Shown: positions 36,422-45,845, counted from the first letter of the stretch. The stretch is DNA of 64,000 nucleotides from Acidobacteriaceae bacterium (GCA_903642225.1 CAHJWI010000001.1:1-64000); one strand, 5' to 3'. Notes: a model not told the origin generated them from the sequence alone. Made by a program: numbers and translations.

Positions 36422-36488
36422 ACGCTTACTGTACCTGGCAGTTTGCGGAACCATATTCATCGCTTCATCGTTTAAGGCTTACGAAACC

Positions 36489-38144
36489 ATGATCTCGTCC
36501 GGCAACATCATCACGCCAACGCCGCCGTCGTCAGCCAGCACCTCGGCGTTTCCACGCAAAACCGCGCTCGCCCTTGGCGTCGCCGTAGGCGTCCTGCTCG
36601 CAGCGCACTTCCTTCCAGGCAACACAAGAGGCCTCTCTCCGGCGATCCTGCCACAGGCCGCCACCCTGCGCTTCCCGCATGCACCCGTCGCCGTCGCAAT
36701 GCTGCCCCTCAGCGGCGAGCAGAAGAAGGAGCCGCAGAGTGGGGCTCAGCAGGTGGTCGGAGCAATCGGCGCGTCTGCATCGGTTCCGGCAGCGCATCGA
36801 GACATGCAGGCCACGTCCGCAGCCGTATCCGCCGCGCCGCAGGGCGGACCCACGCTGGTGGATGACAGCGCTGCACTTGGACCCTTTTTCGCCAGCCTTT
36901 GGAACCTTCAGCAACACAAGGTGCCGGAGGTGGTGACTGTACTGCACTACGGCGACTCGCCGACCACGGCCGACCTGATCACCGGTGACGTGCGCGCCCT
37001 GCTGCAGGAGCGCTTTGGCGATGCGGGACATGGCTTCAATTTGGGCGCGAAACCATGGGCGTGGTACGGCCACCGGAACGTGGACATCAGCGATAAGGGA
37101 TGGGCCTCGTCGCAGAAGGACGCGACCCCCGTGGGCAGGATGAAAGGGACCGTCTACGGTTTGGGGGGTGCGATCTTCGCCGGCAGTCTGGGCGCACAAA
37201 CCACGTACACCTTGCGCGATGTCGGCACCGCTCCGCAGACCGCAGTGGGGGTGGACTACCTGGCATTTGCCGGTGGTGGAACGCTGGCCGTAAGTGCCAA
37301 TGATTTGGTCGTGGCGACCGTGCAGACCGGTGACGGCGAGGGTCCTGTGCAACGGCTTGTGCCGCTGCCCGATGGAACGAAAGCCGTGCGGCTGACCGTG
37401 ACGGCCGGAACCGTGAAGCTCTTCGGCGTGGACTTTCGGCGGGGCAACATGGGTGTGGTGTATGACTCGCTGGGATTGAACGGGGCGACGACGACGGTGC
37501 TGTCGCGCACCTTCGACACCGGCGCGTGGGCGGCGGAAATGCAGGCGGCGAAAGCCTCCCTGATCGTGATCAACTACGGCACCAACGAAAGCCAGTTCGG
37601 CAACCTGGTAGACACCCTGGACAAGGAACTGCGCACCGCCATCCAGAAAACGCGCGTCGCCGCTCCGGGCGTCCCCATCCTTATCATGAGCCCCATGGAC
37701 CGGGGTGAGCGCGGCGGCCTCAACGATATCCACACCAACCCGCTAATACCCAGAATTGTCAGCATTCAGCAGCAGGTCGCCGCAGACGAGCACTGCGCTT
37801 TCTTCAACACCTACGCCGCGATGGGTGGCGACGGCACCATGGCCCGCTGGTACGCCGCAAAGCCGCGCCTGATCACGGCTGACCTGATCCATCCCACACC
37901 TCAGGGTGCAGAGTTCGTGGCCCAACTGATGGTGGGCGCACTGTATGGCGGGTACGACAGGTGGAAGGCGGAGCACGGGATCGGCGTGGTCAAAGTTCAG
38001 GACCCGGCGCAGGCAGCAGCGCAGCGCAGGGCAGACGCGGAGGCGAAGGAATCCGCCGCAGCGAAAGCCCGCGCGAACGCAAAATCCGCCGCTGTGCAGG
38101 CAAAGGCGCAGAAGCCGCAGGGCACCTCGCCGGTTCAGCGGTGA
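36489..38144 (+). CDS. SGNH/GDSL-like hydrolase or acetyltransferase partner of the MBOAT protein
   Basis: 551 residues from the ATG at 36489; AAGG lies eleven bases upstream. An N-terminal membrane anchor (ALALGVAVGVLLAAHFL) is followed by a low-complexity stretch. The SGNH domain has block I VLHYGDSPTTAD with the nucleophilic Ser, a Gly-Asn region in VINYGTNESQF, and the Asp-His pair in DLIHPTPQGAEF. The tail (about 505-551) is Ala/Lys/Gln-rich. In AlgI-type systems, SGNH proteins take the acyl group from the MBOAT protein and place it on the polysaccharide in the periplasm. The role here is inferred from context. Confidence 0.85.
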   Translation: MISSGNIITPTPPSSASTSAFPRKTALALGVAVGVLLAAHFLPGNTRGLSPAILPQAATLRFPHAPVAVAMLPLSGEQKKEPQSGAQQVVGAIGASASVPAAHRDMQATSAAVSAAPQGGPTLVDDSAALGPFFASLWNLQQHKVPEVVTVLHYGDSPTTADLITGDVRALLQERFGDAGHGFNLGAKPWAWYGHRNVDISDKGWASSQKDATPVGRMKGTVYGLGGAIFAGSLGAQTTYTLRDVGTAPQTAVGVDYLAFAGGGTLAVSANDLVVATVQTGDGEGPVQRLVPLPDGTKAVRLTVTAGTVKLFGVDFRRGNMGVVYDSLGLNGATTTVLSRTFDTGAWAAEMQAAKASLIVINYGTNESQFGNLVDTLDKELRTAIQKTRVAAPGVPILIMSPMDRGERGGLNDIHTNPLIPRIVSIQQQVAADEHCAFFNTYAAMGGDGTMARWYAAKPRLITADLIHPTPQGAEFVAQLMVGALYGGYDRWKAEHGIGVVKVQDPAQAAAQRRADAEAKESAAAKARANAKSAAVQAKAQKPQGTSPVQR

Positions 38145-38278
38145 AGTTCGGCACCGTTAGAGGGCCGGCGCGTTCGTCGGCCAGCGAATGTGCCATGAAA
38201 ATCGCTATGTCGCACACGTGACGAGCTGTTGTACGGAACAGTGGGAGTCGGCGTGCACGCATCTGCATCTCAACGTGC

Positions 38279-39469
38279 GTGCTGTTCGCCCTTAGCCTCG
38301 CAAGTGCTTTCACGGCGGTCGGTCCCGCCCTGCTCACCATGGTGAACCTGCGGGAGTATCGCGATCCACCGCTCCCCGACGAAGCGGCGCGGCCAGCGGT
38401 CACCGTTATTGTGCCGGCGCGTAACGAGGCGGCCGGCATTGCCGCCTGCGTTCAAAGCCTGTTGCGGTCGAGCGATGTCGCCCTGCGGGTTATCGTGGTC
38501 GACGACGCGAGCACCGATGCGACAGCTGTGATCGTGGGCGAGATCACCCATGCTGATCCCAGGGTAGAGCTGCTGGCCGGCGACCCGCTCCCTGTTGGCT
38601 GGAATGGGAAGCAGTTTGCCTGCTGGCAGGGAGCTCAAGTCTCGGGAGGTGCCGTCCTATGCTTTCTGGATGCGGATGTCAGGCTCGAGCCGGCGGCGCT
38701 TGCTCGCATGGCAGCGCTTCTGCTCCATGGCGATGGTCGCCGCGGTGCACCCGCGCAAACCGGCCTCGTTAGCGGATTTCCTCTGGAACAGACCGGCACC
38801 ACGCTGGAGTGGTTGCTGTTGCCGCTCATCCATTTCGTTCTGCTTGGCTTATTACCGATGTCGTTGGTCCGCACCACCACCAACCCCGGTTTCTCAGCGG
38901 GATGTGGCCAGTTCCTGATGGTCGAACGCTCCGCATACATGGCTGTGGGTGGACATGCCGCCATCCGCGAGACCATGCACGACGGGATCCGGTTGCCGCT
39001 GCTGCTGCGCAAACACGGCTTTGCCACGCGGCTTGCCGACCTGACACACCTGGCAAGCTGCCGCATGTACCGCTCCAACGCAGGGACGTGGAACGGCCTG
39101 GCCAAGAACGCCACGGAAGGCCTTGCCGCTCCCACAGCCATCGTGCCCATGACGCTGATCCTGGGGCTGGGCCAGGTCTTGCCTCTTCCGCTGCTCGTGA
39201 TCGCCATTACACGTTTCGTTCGTCGTCGGCAGACTGGCCTCGCGCTTACGCCAGGTGACGTTGCATCCGTCGCACTTGCGTCAGCTGCCGTTGCGCTTAG
39301 CTATCTGCCACGCGTGTTGGAGGCGCCACGATTTCGGCAGCGTCGCCGCAGCGCTGCCCTGCATCCCATCGGCGTAGCAACCCTGCTGGCGCTGCAGTGG
39401 TACGCCTTTGGACGCAAGCTGCTAGGTCGCCCTGCACAGTGGAAAGCCCGCACCTACATCGCCAACTAA
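38279..39469 (+). CDS. Membrane-bound family 2 glycosyltransferase (HpnB/CrtQ-like)
   Basis: 396 residues from a GTG, the first start after an in-frame stop; no strong ribosome-binding site. The GT-A fold is clear: VTVIVPARNEAAGIAACVQS, VVDDASTDAT, the metal-binding CFLDADVRLE, and FSAGCGQFLMVERSAY. One helix precedes the domain and two or three follow (LILGLGQVLPLPLLVIAI). The segment LPVGWNGKQFACWQGA resembles hopanoid-associated HpnB and carotenoid CrtQ transferases. The acceptor is unknown. It lies 134 bases downstream of the SGNH gene on the same strand. Confidence 0.87.
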   Translation: MLFALSLASAFTAVGPALLTMVNLREYRDPPLPDEAARPAVTVIVPARNEAAGIAACVQSLLRSSDVALRVIVVDDASTDATAVIVGEITHADPRVELLAGDPLPVGWNGKQFACWQGAQVSGGAVLCFLDADVRLEPAALARMAALLLHGDGRRGAPAQTGLVSGFPLEQTGTTLEWLLLPLIHFVLLGLLPMSLVRTTTNPGFSAGCGQFLMVERSAYMAVGGHAAIRETMHDGIRLPLLLRKHGFATRLADLTHLASCRMYRSNAGTWNGLAKNATEGLAAPTAIVPMTLILGLGQVLPLPLLVIAITRFVRRRQTGLALTPGDVASVALASAAVALSYLPRVLEAPRFRQRRRSAALHPIGVATLLALQWYAFGRKLLGRPAQWKARTYIAN

Positions 39470-39489
39470 ACGGGAGCACCTGCCCTGCT

Positions 39490-39495
39490 TATACT
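39490..39495 (+). promoter_or_regulatory. -10-like hexamer six bases before the start of the next gene
   Basis: TATACT is followed by six bases and then the ATG at 39502. Transcription from such a box would start at or next to the A of the ATG, giving a leaderless mRNA. No ribosome-binding site lies between the hexamer and the ATG. A clear -35 box is not seen. Confidence 0.4.
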
Positions 39496-39501
39496 GGCCG
39501 C

Positions 39502-40014
39502 ATGGAATTGTGTGTGACTGGGTACTCTCCTGATGGCCCTCGCTTCAAACACCTGTTTGGCAGGTACGTGGAGGGGTTCAGGCCTTGGACGCATTGTGAC
39601 AAAGGTTTCATTTCGAACCACGCGAAGGGTATCGCTCCAGATATGGAAGATGGTCCTGTTCTGTTAGAGGATCGTCTCTTCTACCTGTGTGGCGTGGCCG
39701 GACCCGATCCGAGTCGCACTCGTCCACAGGACGCGCGGTGCAGAACGAACGTGCACCTGGCCGTGCGACCGCGCAAGGGCAGTGTTGCCGCCGTGGGTTC
39801 CGTATTCGGAGCTACCTTTGTCATTAAAGATGCGGACGCCATCCCAATCCAGCCACCAAGTGCGGAGCTGCTGGCAGCCGTGCGCGAGTTTGACCTGCCG
39901 CCGGCACATTGGCGGTGCAAGAACTTCCAGTTCTGCTGGCAATATTTCAACGCCAGCGCAGATGACATTCGCGCACACCACGAGGTACGCACAGAGCGCC
40001 CGGCTGCCGTTTAA
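39502..40014 (+). CDS. Hypothetical protein
   Basis: 170 residues from the ATG at 39502 (MELCVTGYSPDGPRF). No signal peptide or membrane segment. It has several Cys and Trp residues (TNVHLAVRPRKGSVAAVGSV, HWRCKNFQFCWQYF) and a mixed alpha/beta composition, consistent with a folded soluble protein. I do not recognise the family. Its last four bases overlap the end of the convergent membrane-protein gene. A leaderless start is suggested by a TATACT box directly upstream. Confidence 0.6.
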   Translation: MELCVTGYSPDGPRFKHLFGRYVEGFRPWTHCDKGFISNHAKGIAPDMEDGPVLLEDRLFYLCGVAGPDPSRTRPQDARCRTNVHLAVRPRKGSVAAVGSVFGATFVIKDADAIPIQPPSAELLAAVREFDLPPAHWRCKNFQFCWQYFNASADDIRAHHEVRTERPAAV

Positions 40015-40451
40015 TTTAGGCGCCGTACCCAGACCAGCATCAGCGCCGCGCGTAGAGTCCACGCTGCTGTGCGTACCCAGTTCGTCGCAACCAGCCGTCG
40101 TGCACAGGCAGGCGAATACGCCCGCTGCAACCGGTCGTGCAACGGCACCTGCACCAACGCCGTAGACGCCCAGATTAAAAGGAGCATGCCGGCTCCAGAC
40201 CGGGCTTCGTTCGTCGAGATCACAGCCGGCCTGTATCGCTGTAACAGCAGTGTTGCCGCAGACGCAAGTTCCGCAAGCATTAGGGGTGCCACTACCCAGG
40301 TTGTCCGCGTGGCGTGTGCGCAGGCATAGACGGCAAAGCCGTCACGGCCAACACGTTCAAATAGCGGATAGTGCACCACCTGCACAAACCAGATGACGCC
40401 GAACATGGCGAGGGTGCTGAACACCTGCGCCGTAAAGACCAGGGCCACCAT
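40011..40451 (-). CDS. Small four-helix membrane protein of unknown function
   Basis: 146 residues with about four hydrophobic helices: FTAQVFSTLAMFGVIWFVQV, VVAPLMLAELASAATLLL, AGMLLLIWASTALVQVPL and a C-terminal one. A conserved-looking motif HYPLFERVGRDGFAVYACAH follows helix 1. The start codon overlaps the rmuC stop (TAATG), so it is translationally coupled to rmuC. I cannot assign a function. Confidence 0.75.
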   Translation of the reverse strand: MVALVFTAQVFSTLAMFGVIWFVQVVHYPLFERVGRDGFAVYACAHATRTTWVVAPLMLAELASAATLLLQRYRPAVISTNEARSGAGMLLLIWASTALVQVPLHDRLQRAYSPACARRLVATNWVRTAAWTLRAALMLVWVRRLN

Positions 40452-42010
40452 TACGCCTCGTCGGCTACTGCAGCCAGCAACGGAGCCACACTGGCGAGGT
40501 CTTCAAAAGCAGCGATCGGTGACACGTCCGTGGCTGGAAGCTCGGAGACGTCGCGAAGGTTGCGATGGATGGCGCGGGTGCGGACTCCGATCTCACCAAG
40601 CGTGTTCTGCACGGTGGTCACATTCTTTTCCACCTTCGACATGAGGGTTTCAAAGGTGCCGAATTCCTTTTTCACGCCGGCAAGAATGTTCCAGACCTCG
40701 CTTCCTTTTTTCTGAATGGCGAGGGTGCGGAAGCCCATCTGGAAGCTGGTGAGGATGGCCATGAAGCTGGAAGGTCCGGCGATGGTGACGTTGCAGGAGC
40801 TCTGCAGGTCGGTGTGCAGCGCAGGCCGGCGCATGACCTCGGCGTACAACGCCTCCGTCGGCAGAAACATCACGGCAAACGGCAGCGTTGTCGGCGGGTC
40901 GATGTACTTGCCGCAGATGCGCTTAGCCTCCGTACGGATGGCGCTTTCAAATGCACGTCCCGCACTCGCCTGCTCGTCCGGGGTGCCCTGCTCATAGGCA
41001 TGTTCCAGCCGCTCCCAATCCTCGCGTGGAAACTTCGCGTCAATGGGCAGCAGCACGTAGCCGCGATCGCCATCGGGGATCTTGAGCGCGAACTCTACCG
41101 ACTCGCTGGACCCCTGCTTGATGCGCGCGTTCTTCACGTACTGTTCCGGGGAAAACATCTGCTCAAGCTGCATGCCGAGCTGGAACTCGCCGACGATGCC
41201 CCTTGCCTTCACGTTGCTGAAGACCTTCTTCAGATCGCTGACGCCGGTGGCCAGCTCCTTCATCTCACCCAGGCCCTTTTGCACGTCGCCCAGGTGCGTT
41301 GTGACCTGGCCAAAGCTTTCGGTCAGCCGTGTGTGCAGCGTGGCCTGCAGCTTTTCGTCTACCGTCTCGCGCATCTGCTCCAGCTTGGCGGCGTTGTCGG
41401 TGTTCAGTTTCGTCAGGCGCTCTTCCATGCTTAGCCGCAGGCGCTCCTGGTGGCCATGCTGCGCTTCGCCCAGGTCGTGCAGCTTGCTTTGCAATGCGGT
41501 GCGCAACGCATCGTGGCTTTGAGTGTTTTTCGACCCGAGCTCGGTAAGCCTGCCATGCAGGGCATCGCGCGATTCCAAACCTGCGCGGCTGGTGTCCTTA
41601 AAGAACATCTCGAGATTCAGCGCAATGGTCTGCAATTCCGCATGCACCGCCAGGCGAAGCTGGTTGGCAGCGGTACTGTTATCAGCGCGTGAGCCATTCA
41701 GGCCGTCCGCCAGCGTTTTGCCCAATGTCGCAATACTGCGCATGACCTCGGCACGTAGCGCGACACTCGCTGCGTCCGCTTCGCGCCGACTGTACGCGGC
41801 GTCGTCGCTCGCCTCCCTGCGCAGGCTCTCAATACCGTTACGCAGAGCAGAGTCGGTCGCCTCAAAACGGCTATGCAGGGCGCTTAGCGCCTCTGGAAGC
41901 CGTGAGAGTCGCTCGTCCGGCAGCGCCGCTGCAGCGGGCTTGCGCAGCAATCGCACAAACACCAACAGAACTAAAACGACCTGCAAACCAACCACAACCC
42001 AGAGCAGCAC
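40451..42010 (-). CDS. rmuC: DNA recombination protein RmuC homologue
   Basis: 519 residues from a GTG with AAAGG upstream. An N-terminal transmembrane helix (LLWVVVGLQVVLVLLVFV) is followed by a long coiled coil (about 30-270). The RmuC domain then has GIVGEFQLGMQLEQMFSPEQ, LLPIDAKFPREDWERLEHA and ICGKYIDPPTTLPFAVMFLP. RmuC limits inversion rates and has a PD-(D/E)xK nuclease-like fold. It is the first gene of a two-gene unit with the downstream membrane protein. Confidence 0.93.
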   Translation of the reverse strand: MLLWVVVGLQVVLVLLVFVRLLRKPAAAALPDERLSRLPEALSALHSRFEATDSALRNGIESLRREASDDAAYSRREADAASVALRAEVMRSIATLGKTLADGLNGSRADNSTAANQLRLAVHAELQTIALNLEMFFKDTSRAGLESRDALHGRLTELGSKNTQSHDALRTALQSKLHDLGEAQHGHQERLRLSMEERLTKLNTDNAAKLEQMRETVDEKLQATLHTRLTESFGQVTTHLGDVQKGLGEMKELATGVSDLKKVFSNVKARGIVGEFQLGMQLEQMFSPEQYVKNARIKQGSSESVEFALKIPDGDRGYVLLPIDAKFPREDWERLEHAYEQGTPDEQASAGRAFESAIRTEAKRICGKYIDPPTTLPFAVMFLPTEALYAEVMRRPALHTDLQSSCNVTIAGPSSFMAILTSFQMGFRTLAIQKKGSEVWNILAGVKKEFGTFETLMSKVEKNVTTVQNTLGEIGVRTRAIHRNLRDVSELPATDVSPIAAFEDLASVAPLLAAVADEA

Positions 42011-42119
42011 GTATTCGCCTTTCCTTCACTGCTGAGCATACCGCAGAGAGGCGCATTCCAGGCAAGTATGCAGTAGGAAAAGCCCGGCAAATTGTCCGGC
42101 CTCCGGTGAAACGCAGCCC

Positions 42120-42437
42120 TTACTGTGGCTGCGGGTTGGGAGCGCCAGGAGCTGTGCCGCCTGTGGTGACCGGCGATGCCTGCATGTCGGTCTAATTGCG
42201 GCGCTTGTGGTGCTTTTGGTTGTGGTGTTGTTGGGTCCGGCGCCGCTATTGCTGGAGTTGTTGGTGCTGGCGCCGGCTCCGCTCTGGCTGCCGGTACCCT
42301 GGGTTGCAGTGCTCTGTGTGCCGTTGCTCTGCGTTCCGGTGCCGGCGTGCTGCTGCTTGGTCGGGTTTGTGCGAAGCCGAAGGTTGCTACGGCGCCCAGA
42401 GTGACGAGTGTTGTGATTCGGCGAGGCGCACGAGCAT
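42120..42437 (-). pseudogene. Broken gene for a small secreted low-complexity protein
   Basis: An ATG at 42437 follows AGGAG, though only three bases separate them. A signal-peptide-like segment RITTLVTLGAVATFGFAQT then appears in a second frame. A Gln/Gly/Ser/Thr/Asn-rich stretch (GTGTQSNGTQSTATQGTGSQ) appears in a third. A Pro-rich end (SPVTTGGTAPGAPNPQPQ) with a stop at 42120 lies back in the first frame. The segments join smoothly, with roughly one-base shifts near 42418, 42370 and 42190. Either the gene is decayed or this repetitive region contains sequencing errors. Function is unknown. Confidence 0.5.
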
Positions 42438-42806
42438 AAACTCCTGCTTTTTAGGACTCATAACAAACAGCAACCTGGTCCTGCGGTCATGGCTTCTTGT
42501 TGTAAGCGGCATCCTTCGGCGTACGCCAACCGCGGTAGGAAAACGCATTACATGCACCATAGGTGGTGCATCGATGGTGCGAACGGCACATGGCGCGTGA
42601 TTCCTGCGATGCCGTTGCTTTCCCCTGTCCCATATAATCGTCTTCTCAAGCACGCGCCCTTTGCTGTGCATGCTGGACACGCATTGCTTGCCGGCAGATG
42701 TGGGCTGCGTTTGTAGGAGCACGCGTTTTATCGATCTACGACGCGTCGTTTGGCCGCTACGGCAGGGCACAGGTTTTAGCCTCGTTACTGGGGCGTAGTT
42801 CGGTGG
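42438..42806. other. Gap upstream of bamA
   Basis: About 370 bases without a supported gene. It holds the inverted repeat at 42552-42571 and a TATAAT at about 42632-42637, which is a good -10 but has no matching -35 at 17 bases. This is the likely promoter region of bamA. Confidence 0.45.
42552..42571. promoter_or_regulatory. Perfect inverted repeat upstream of bamA
   Basis: ATGCACCA, four bases, TGGTGCAT form a perfect 8-base inverted repeat, with a third partial copy (ATGGTGC) at 42574-42580. The spacing is compatible with a dimeric regulator, about 60 bases upstream of the TATAAT. No regulator is identified. Confidence 0.4.
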
Positions 42807-45800
42807 GTGCCGCAGGTGCCCGCCAGCAGTGAGGATGGGCGTATCTTTACCGAAAAGCCGAAGGGCACCGTGAAGCCGAAGGGCGTTGCCCGTCAAAATC
42901 AGCAGAATACCGATGCGCATGGGCCAGCCCTGCGGATGCGGCCAACCACTCCGCGGGCAAAGCTGGCGATGCGCTCGGGTTGGGGTAGCCTCGCTGCCGC
43001 CGCCGTTCTTTTTGCGCCTCTACTACCAGCTTCCGCGATCTTTGCGCAGGCCGCCGCACCCACTTCTACTCTGCCTGCCGCCACTCCGTCACTGCCACTC
43101 TGCGCGCCGCAGGTCATCGGCAACCGCCGCATTCCGAAGGAATCGGTGGTGGCACGGCTGTTTTCCCACCAGGGTGACCAGTTTGACGCGGCCACCGTGG
43201 AACGCGACTTTAACCAGCTCTGGAATACCGGCTACTTTGAAGATGTCCGCATTGAGCGCGTCGACGCGCCCACCTGCACCCAGCTCATCGTGTATGTGCG
43301 GGAGAAGCCGACCATCGGCGAGATCACCTACAAGGGCCTGAACGCCGTCACCCAGAGCGACGTTCTGGAGCGCTTCAAGAAGGCTAAAGTAGGCATCTCC
43401 GTCGAGTCACAGTACGACCCGACCCGCATCAAGCGTGCCGAGGTTGTGTTGAAAGGGCTCCTCGCGGAGCACGGACACCAGTTCGCGACCGTCAATTACG
43501 AGATCAAGACCATTCCCCCGGCACGCGTCAACCTGACCTTTGTCGTCAAAGAGGGTCCCACCGTAAAGGTGGGCAACGTGCAGTTTGAGGGCAACGCCTC
43601 CATCCCATCGCGAATTCTGCGCGCGTCCATGAAGAACACCAAGCCCGTCGGTGTTCCGCACTCCATCGTTCTGGAAAACCTCTTTGCTCGAACTTTTGAC
43701 GCGACCAAGCTGGACGAGGATGTGGAGCGCCTGCGCCAGGCCTACCGCGAGCGCGGCTACTTTAAAATGCAGCCGGGTGAGCCCGCGACCCAGGTACGCA
43801 ACTCCGGCGGCATCAACCCCTTCACCCTGCGGCCCAGCACGGGCAAGCGGATCGACATCCATATTCCGGTGGATGAAGGTGAGAGGTACCGTTTGGGTGG
43901 TCTCACGTTTACCGGTTACGACAAGACCAAGTTCGCCGCGCCCGCCCTGCGCGGTCAATTTACCCAGAAGGACGGCGAGTTTTTCAATGCAACACTCTTC
44001 GGAAAGGGACTTGAGAATCTGCGTAAGGGCTTCGGTTCGGCCGGTTACATCAACATGGTGGCGCAGCCCGTGCCGCGATTCGACGAGGCCAAGAAAGAGA
44101 TCTTTCTGGACATCGACATTGATGCCGGGAAACAGTTCTTTGTCAGCCGCATCGAGTTCAGCGGCAACACCATCACACGCGACCGCGTGATTCGCCGGCA
44201 GCTACTGTTGGAAGAGGGTCAGCAGTACAACAACCAGCTCTGGGAACTGTCCATTCTTCGCCTGAATCAGCTCAACTACTTTGAAACGCTGAAGGCCGAG
44301 CAGGACAGCGAAACCCGCACCAACGCCGATGAAGGCACCGTCGACCTGCTGCTGAAGCTGAAGGAAAAGGGTAAGAACTCCATCGGCCTCAACGGCGGTC
44401 TATCCGGCCTTTCCGGCTCATTCATCGGGCTCAATTACGAGACCAACAACTTCCTCGGCCTTGGCGAAACCCTGTCCGTCAACGCCAATGTCGGCGACCT
44501 TTCGCGCAACATCACGCTTGGCTTCAATGAGCCGTATTTTCGCAACAAGCCGCTGAGCCTTGGCTTTCAGATCTTTGCGCAAAAGTATGACTTCAATCCG
44601 GCGAAGAGCTACGGTACAACCGGCGCCAGCGCAAACCTGAGCAACGCGCAGCAGTCGCTGCTCACCAACTACAACCAGTCTTCCACCGGTCTAACGGTCA
44701 ACCTGGGCTACCCGATTCGCCGGTCCTTCAAGCGCGTGGGTCTGTCGTATGCGCTCCAGCGTTCGAACATCACCACCTTCAACGACAACACGCGCAACGT
44801 CTTCCAGACGCTGAATTTCCGTAGCGGCATCCAGTCCAACAACGCGCTAAACGGCATTTTGTCGTCGATCATCACACCCAGCTTCAGCTACTCCTCCGTC
44901 GACCGGGCGCAGGGCGCGCACAGCGGTCGCGACATCAATATCGCGGTCCAGGTTGCAGGTGCCGGCGGCAACGTCAAGTATTTCTCGCCTGTTGCCAGCA
45001 TCCGGCAGTTCTACCCCATGAAGGGCCTGCGCATCAGCCGCGAAGGCCACAACGTGTTGGGTATCCGCATGCAGCTGGCGCACGTCCAGGGCTTTGGTGG
45101 CCAAGTAGCCCCTCCGTTTAACCGTTTCTACTCCGGTGGTGAGGCGGAACTACGCGGCTTCGACATCCGCTCCGGTGCGCCGTACACATTTATCCCCACA
45201 CGCGTCCTGTTCAATCTGACCAACCCGGATGGCACGACTGTTCCGCGCGATCCGTCGAACGCGCTCGACGGTAATCTGCAGGTCCCACTTCCCATTTACC
45301 GGCTGGTCCAGGTGGGCGGAGACACATCCTACACGGCGAACATTGAATACCGCATTCCAATCGCGCCGCAGGTTGACTTCGCTTTCTTCACAGACTTCAA
45401 CATGACGTATGACACGCTCGGCAGCCAGTTACGTCAGAGCGTGCTCGGTACGGCGCAGATCAACAGCCCGCTCTACGGTTGCCCCACAATCACAAACGGT
45501 GCCTGCTCCGGCGGCCAGCAGCTCACTTTCCCCACCCTGTTGCACACGGCCCACGGCACCAACGTGGTTCCGCGCATGTCGAACGGCGCGCAGATCTCCG
45601 TCATTCTGCCCATCGTCAACGCACCTTTCCGCATCTTCTACGCCTATAACCCCCTGCGGCTGTATGAATCCCTGCCGCAGCAGCTCGCCGTGCCCCTGTC
45701 CGGGACCAACAACTTCCGCTCACTGTTCCCGCAGGGTGCGGCCGGCGACTTTACCTACGCGCAGGCCTTGCAGCTCTACGGCGCCAACTACGTGTTGCGT

Positions 45801-45845
45801 GAACCGCGCAAGACGATCCGCCTGTCGGTGAGCACCACGTTCTAA
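42807..45845 (+). CDS. bamA: Outer membrane protein assembly factor BamA
   Basis: Up to 1012 residues from a GTG; ATGs at 42936 and 42969 are plausible because the signal peptide (LAAAAVLFAPLLPASAIFAQ) begins just after the latter. Five POTRA-like repeats follow (for example VARLFSHQGDQFDAATVERD and ISRIEFSGNTITRDRVIRRQ-like VSRIEFSGNTITRDRVIRRQ). The 16-strand barrel comes next, with GLGETLSVNANVG, the lid-loop motif RGFDIRSGAP and a C-terminal TIRLSVSTTF ending in Phe. BamA inserts outer-membrane proteins, including receptors such as the one at 5950-9372. Alone in its operon. Confidence 0.95.
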   Translation: MPQVPASSEDGRIFTEKPKGTVKPKGVARQNQQNTDAHGPALRMRPTTPRAKLAMRSGWGSLAAAAVLFAPLLPASAIFAQAAAPTSTLPAATPSLPLCAPQVIGNRRIPKESVVARLFSHQGDQFDAATVERDFNQLWNTGYFEDVRIERVDAPTCTQLIVYVREKPTIGEITYKGLNAVTQSDVLERFKKAKVGISVESQYDPTRIKRAEVVLKGLLAEHGHQFATVNYEIKTIPPARVNLTFVVKEGPTVKVGNVQFEGNASIPSRILRASMKNTKPVGVPHSIVLENLFARTFDATKLDEDVERLRQAYRERGYFKMQPGEPATQVRNSGGINPFTLRPSTGKRIDIHIPVDEGERYRLGGLTFTGYDKTKFAAPALRGQFTQKDGEFFNATLFGKGLENLRKGFGSAGYINMVAQPVPRFDEAKKEIFLDIDIDAGKQFFVSRIEFSGNTITRDRVIRRQLLLEEGQQYNNQLWELSILRLNQLNYFETLKAEQDSETRTNADEGTVDLLLKLKEKGKNSIGLNGGLSGLSGSFIGLNYETNNFLGLGETLSVNANVGDLSRNITLGFNEPYFRNKPLSLGFQIFAQKYDFNPAKSYGTTGASANLSNAQQSLLTNYNQSSTGLTVNLGYPIRRSFKRVGLSYALQRSNITTFNDNTRNVFQTLNFRSGIQSNNALNGILSSIITPSFSYSSVDRAQGAHSGRDINIAVQVAGAGGNVKYFSPVASIRQFYPMKGLRISREGHNVLGIRMQLAHVQGFGGQVAPPFNRFYSGGEAELRGFDIRSGAPYTFIPTRVLFNLTNPDGTTVPRDPSNALDGNLQVPLPIYRLVQVGGDTSYTANIEYRIPIAPQVDFAFFTDFNMTYDTLGSQLRQSVLGTAQINSPLYGCPTITNGACSGGQQLTFPTLLHTAHGTNVVPRMSNGAQISVILPIVNAPFRIFYAYNPLRLYESLPQQLAVPLSGTNNFRSLFPQGAAGDFTYAQALQLYGANYVLREPRKTIRLSVSTTF

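Noticed and set aside
36531-37733. 400-codon minus-strand frame opposite the SGNH gene
   Set aside because: His/Arg/Gly-rich antisense shadow without any motif; the plus-strand gene has catalytic motifs.
42387-42920. 177-codon minus-strand frame upstream of and overlapping the bamA start
   Set aside because: No ribosome-binding site or family resemblance; it spans the bamA promoter region.
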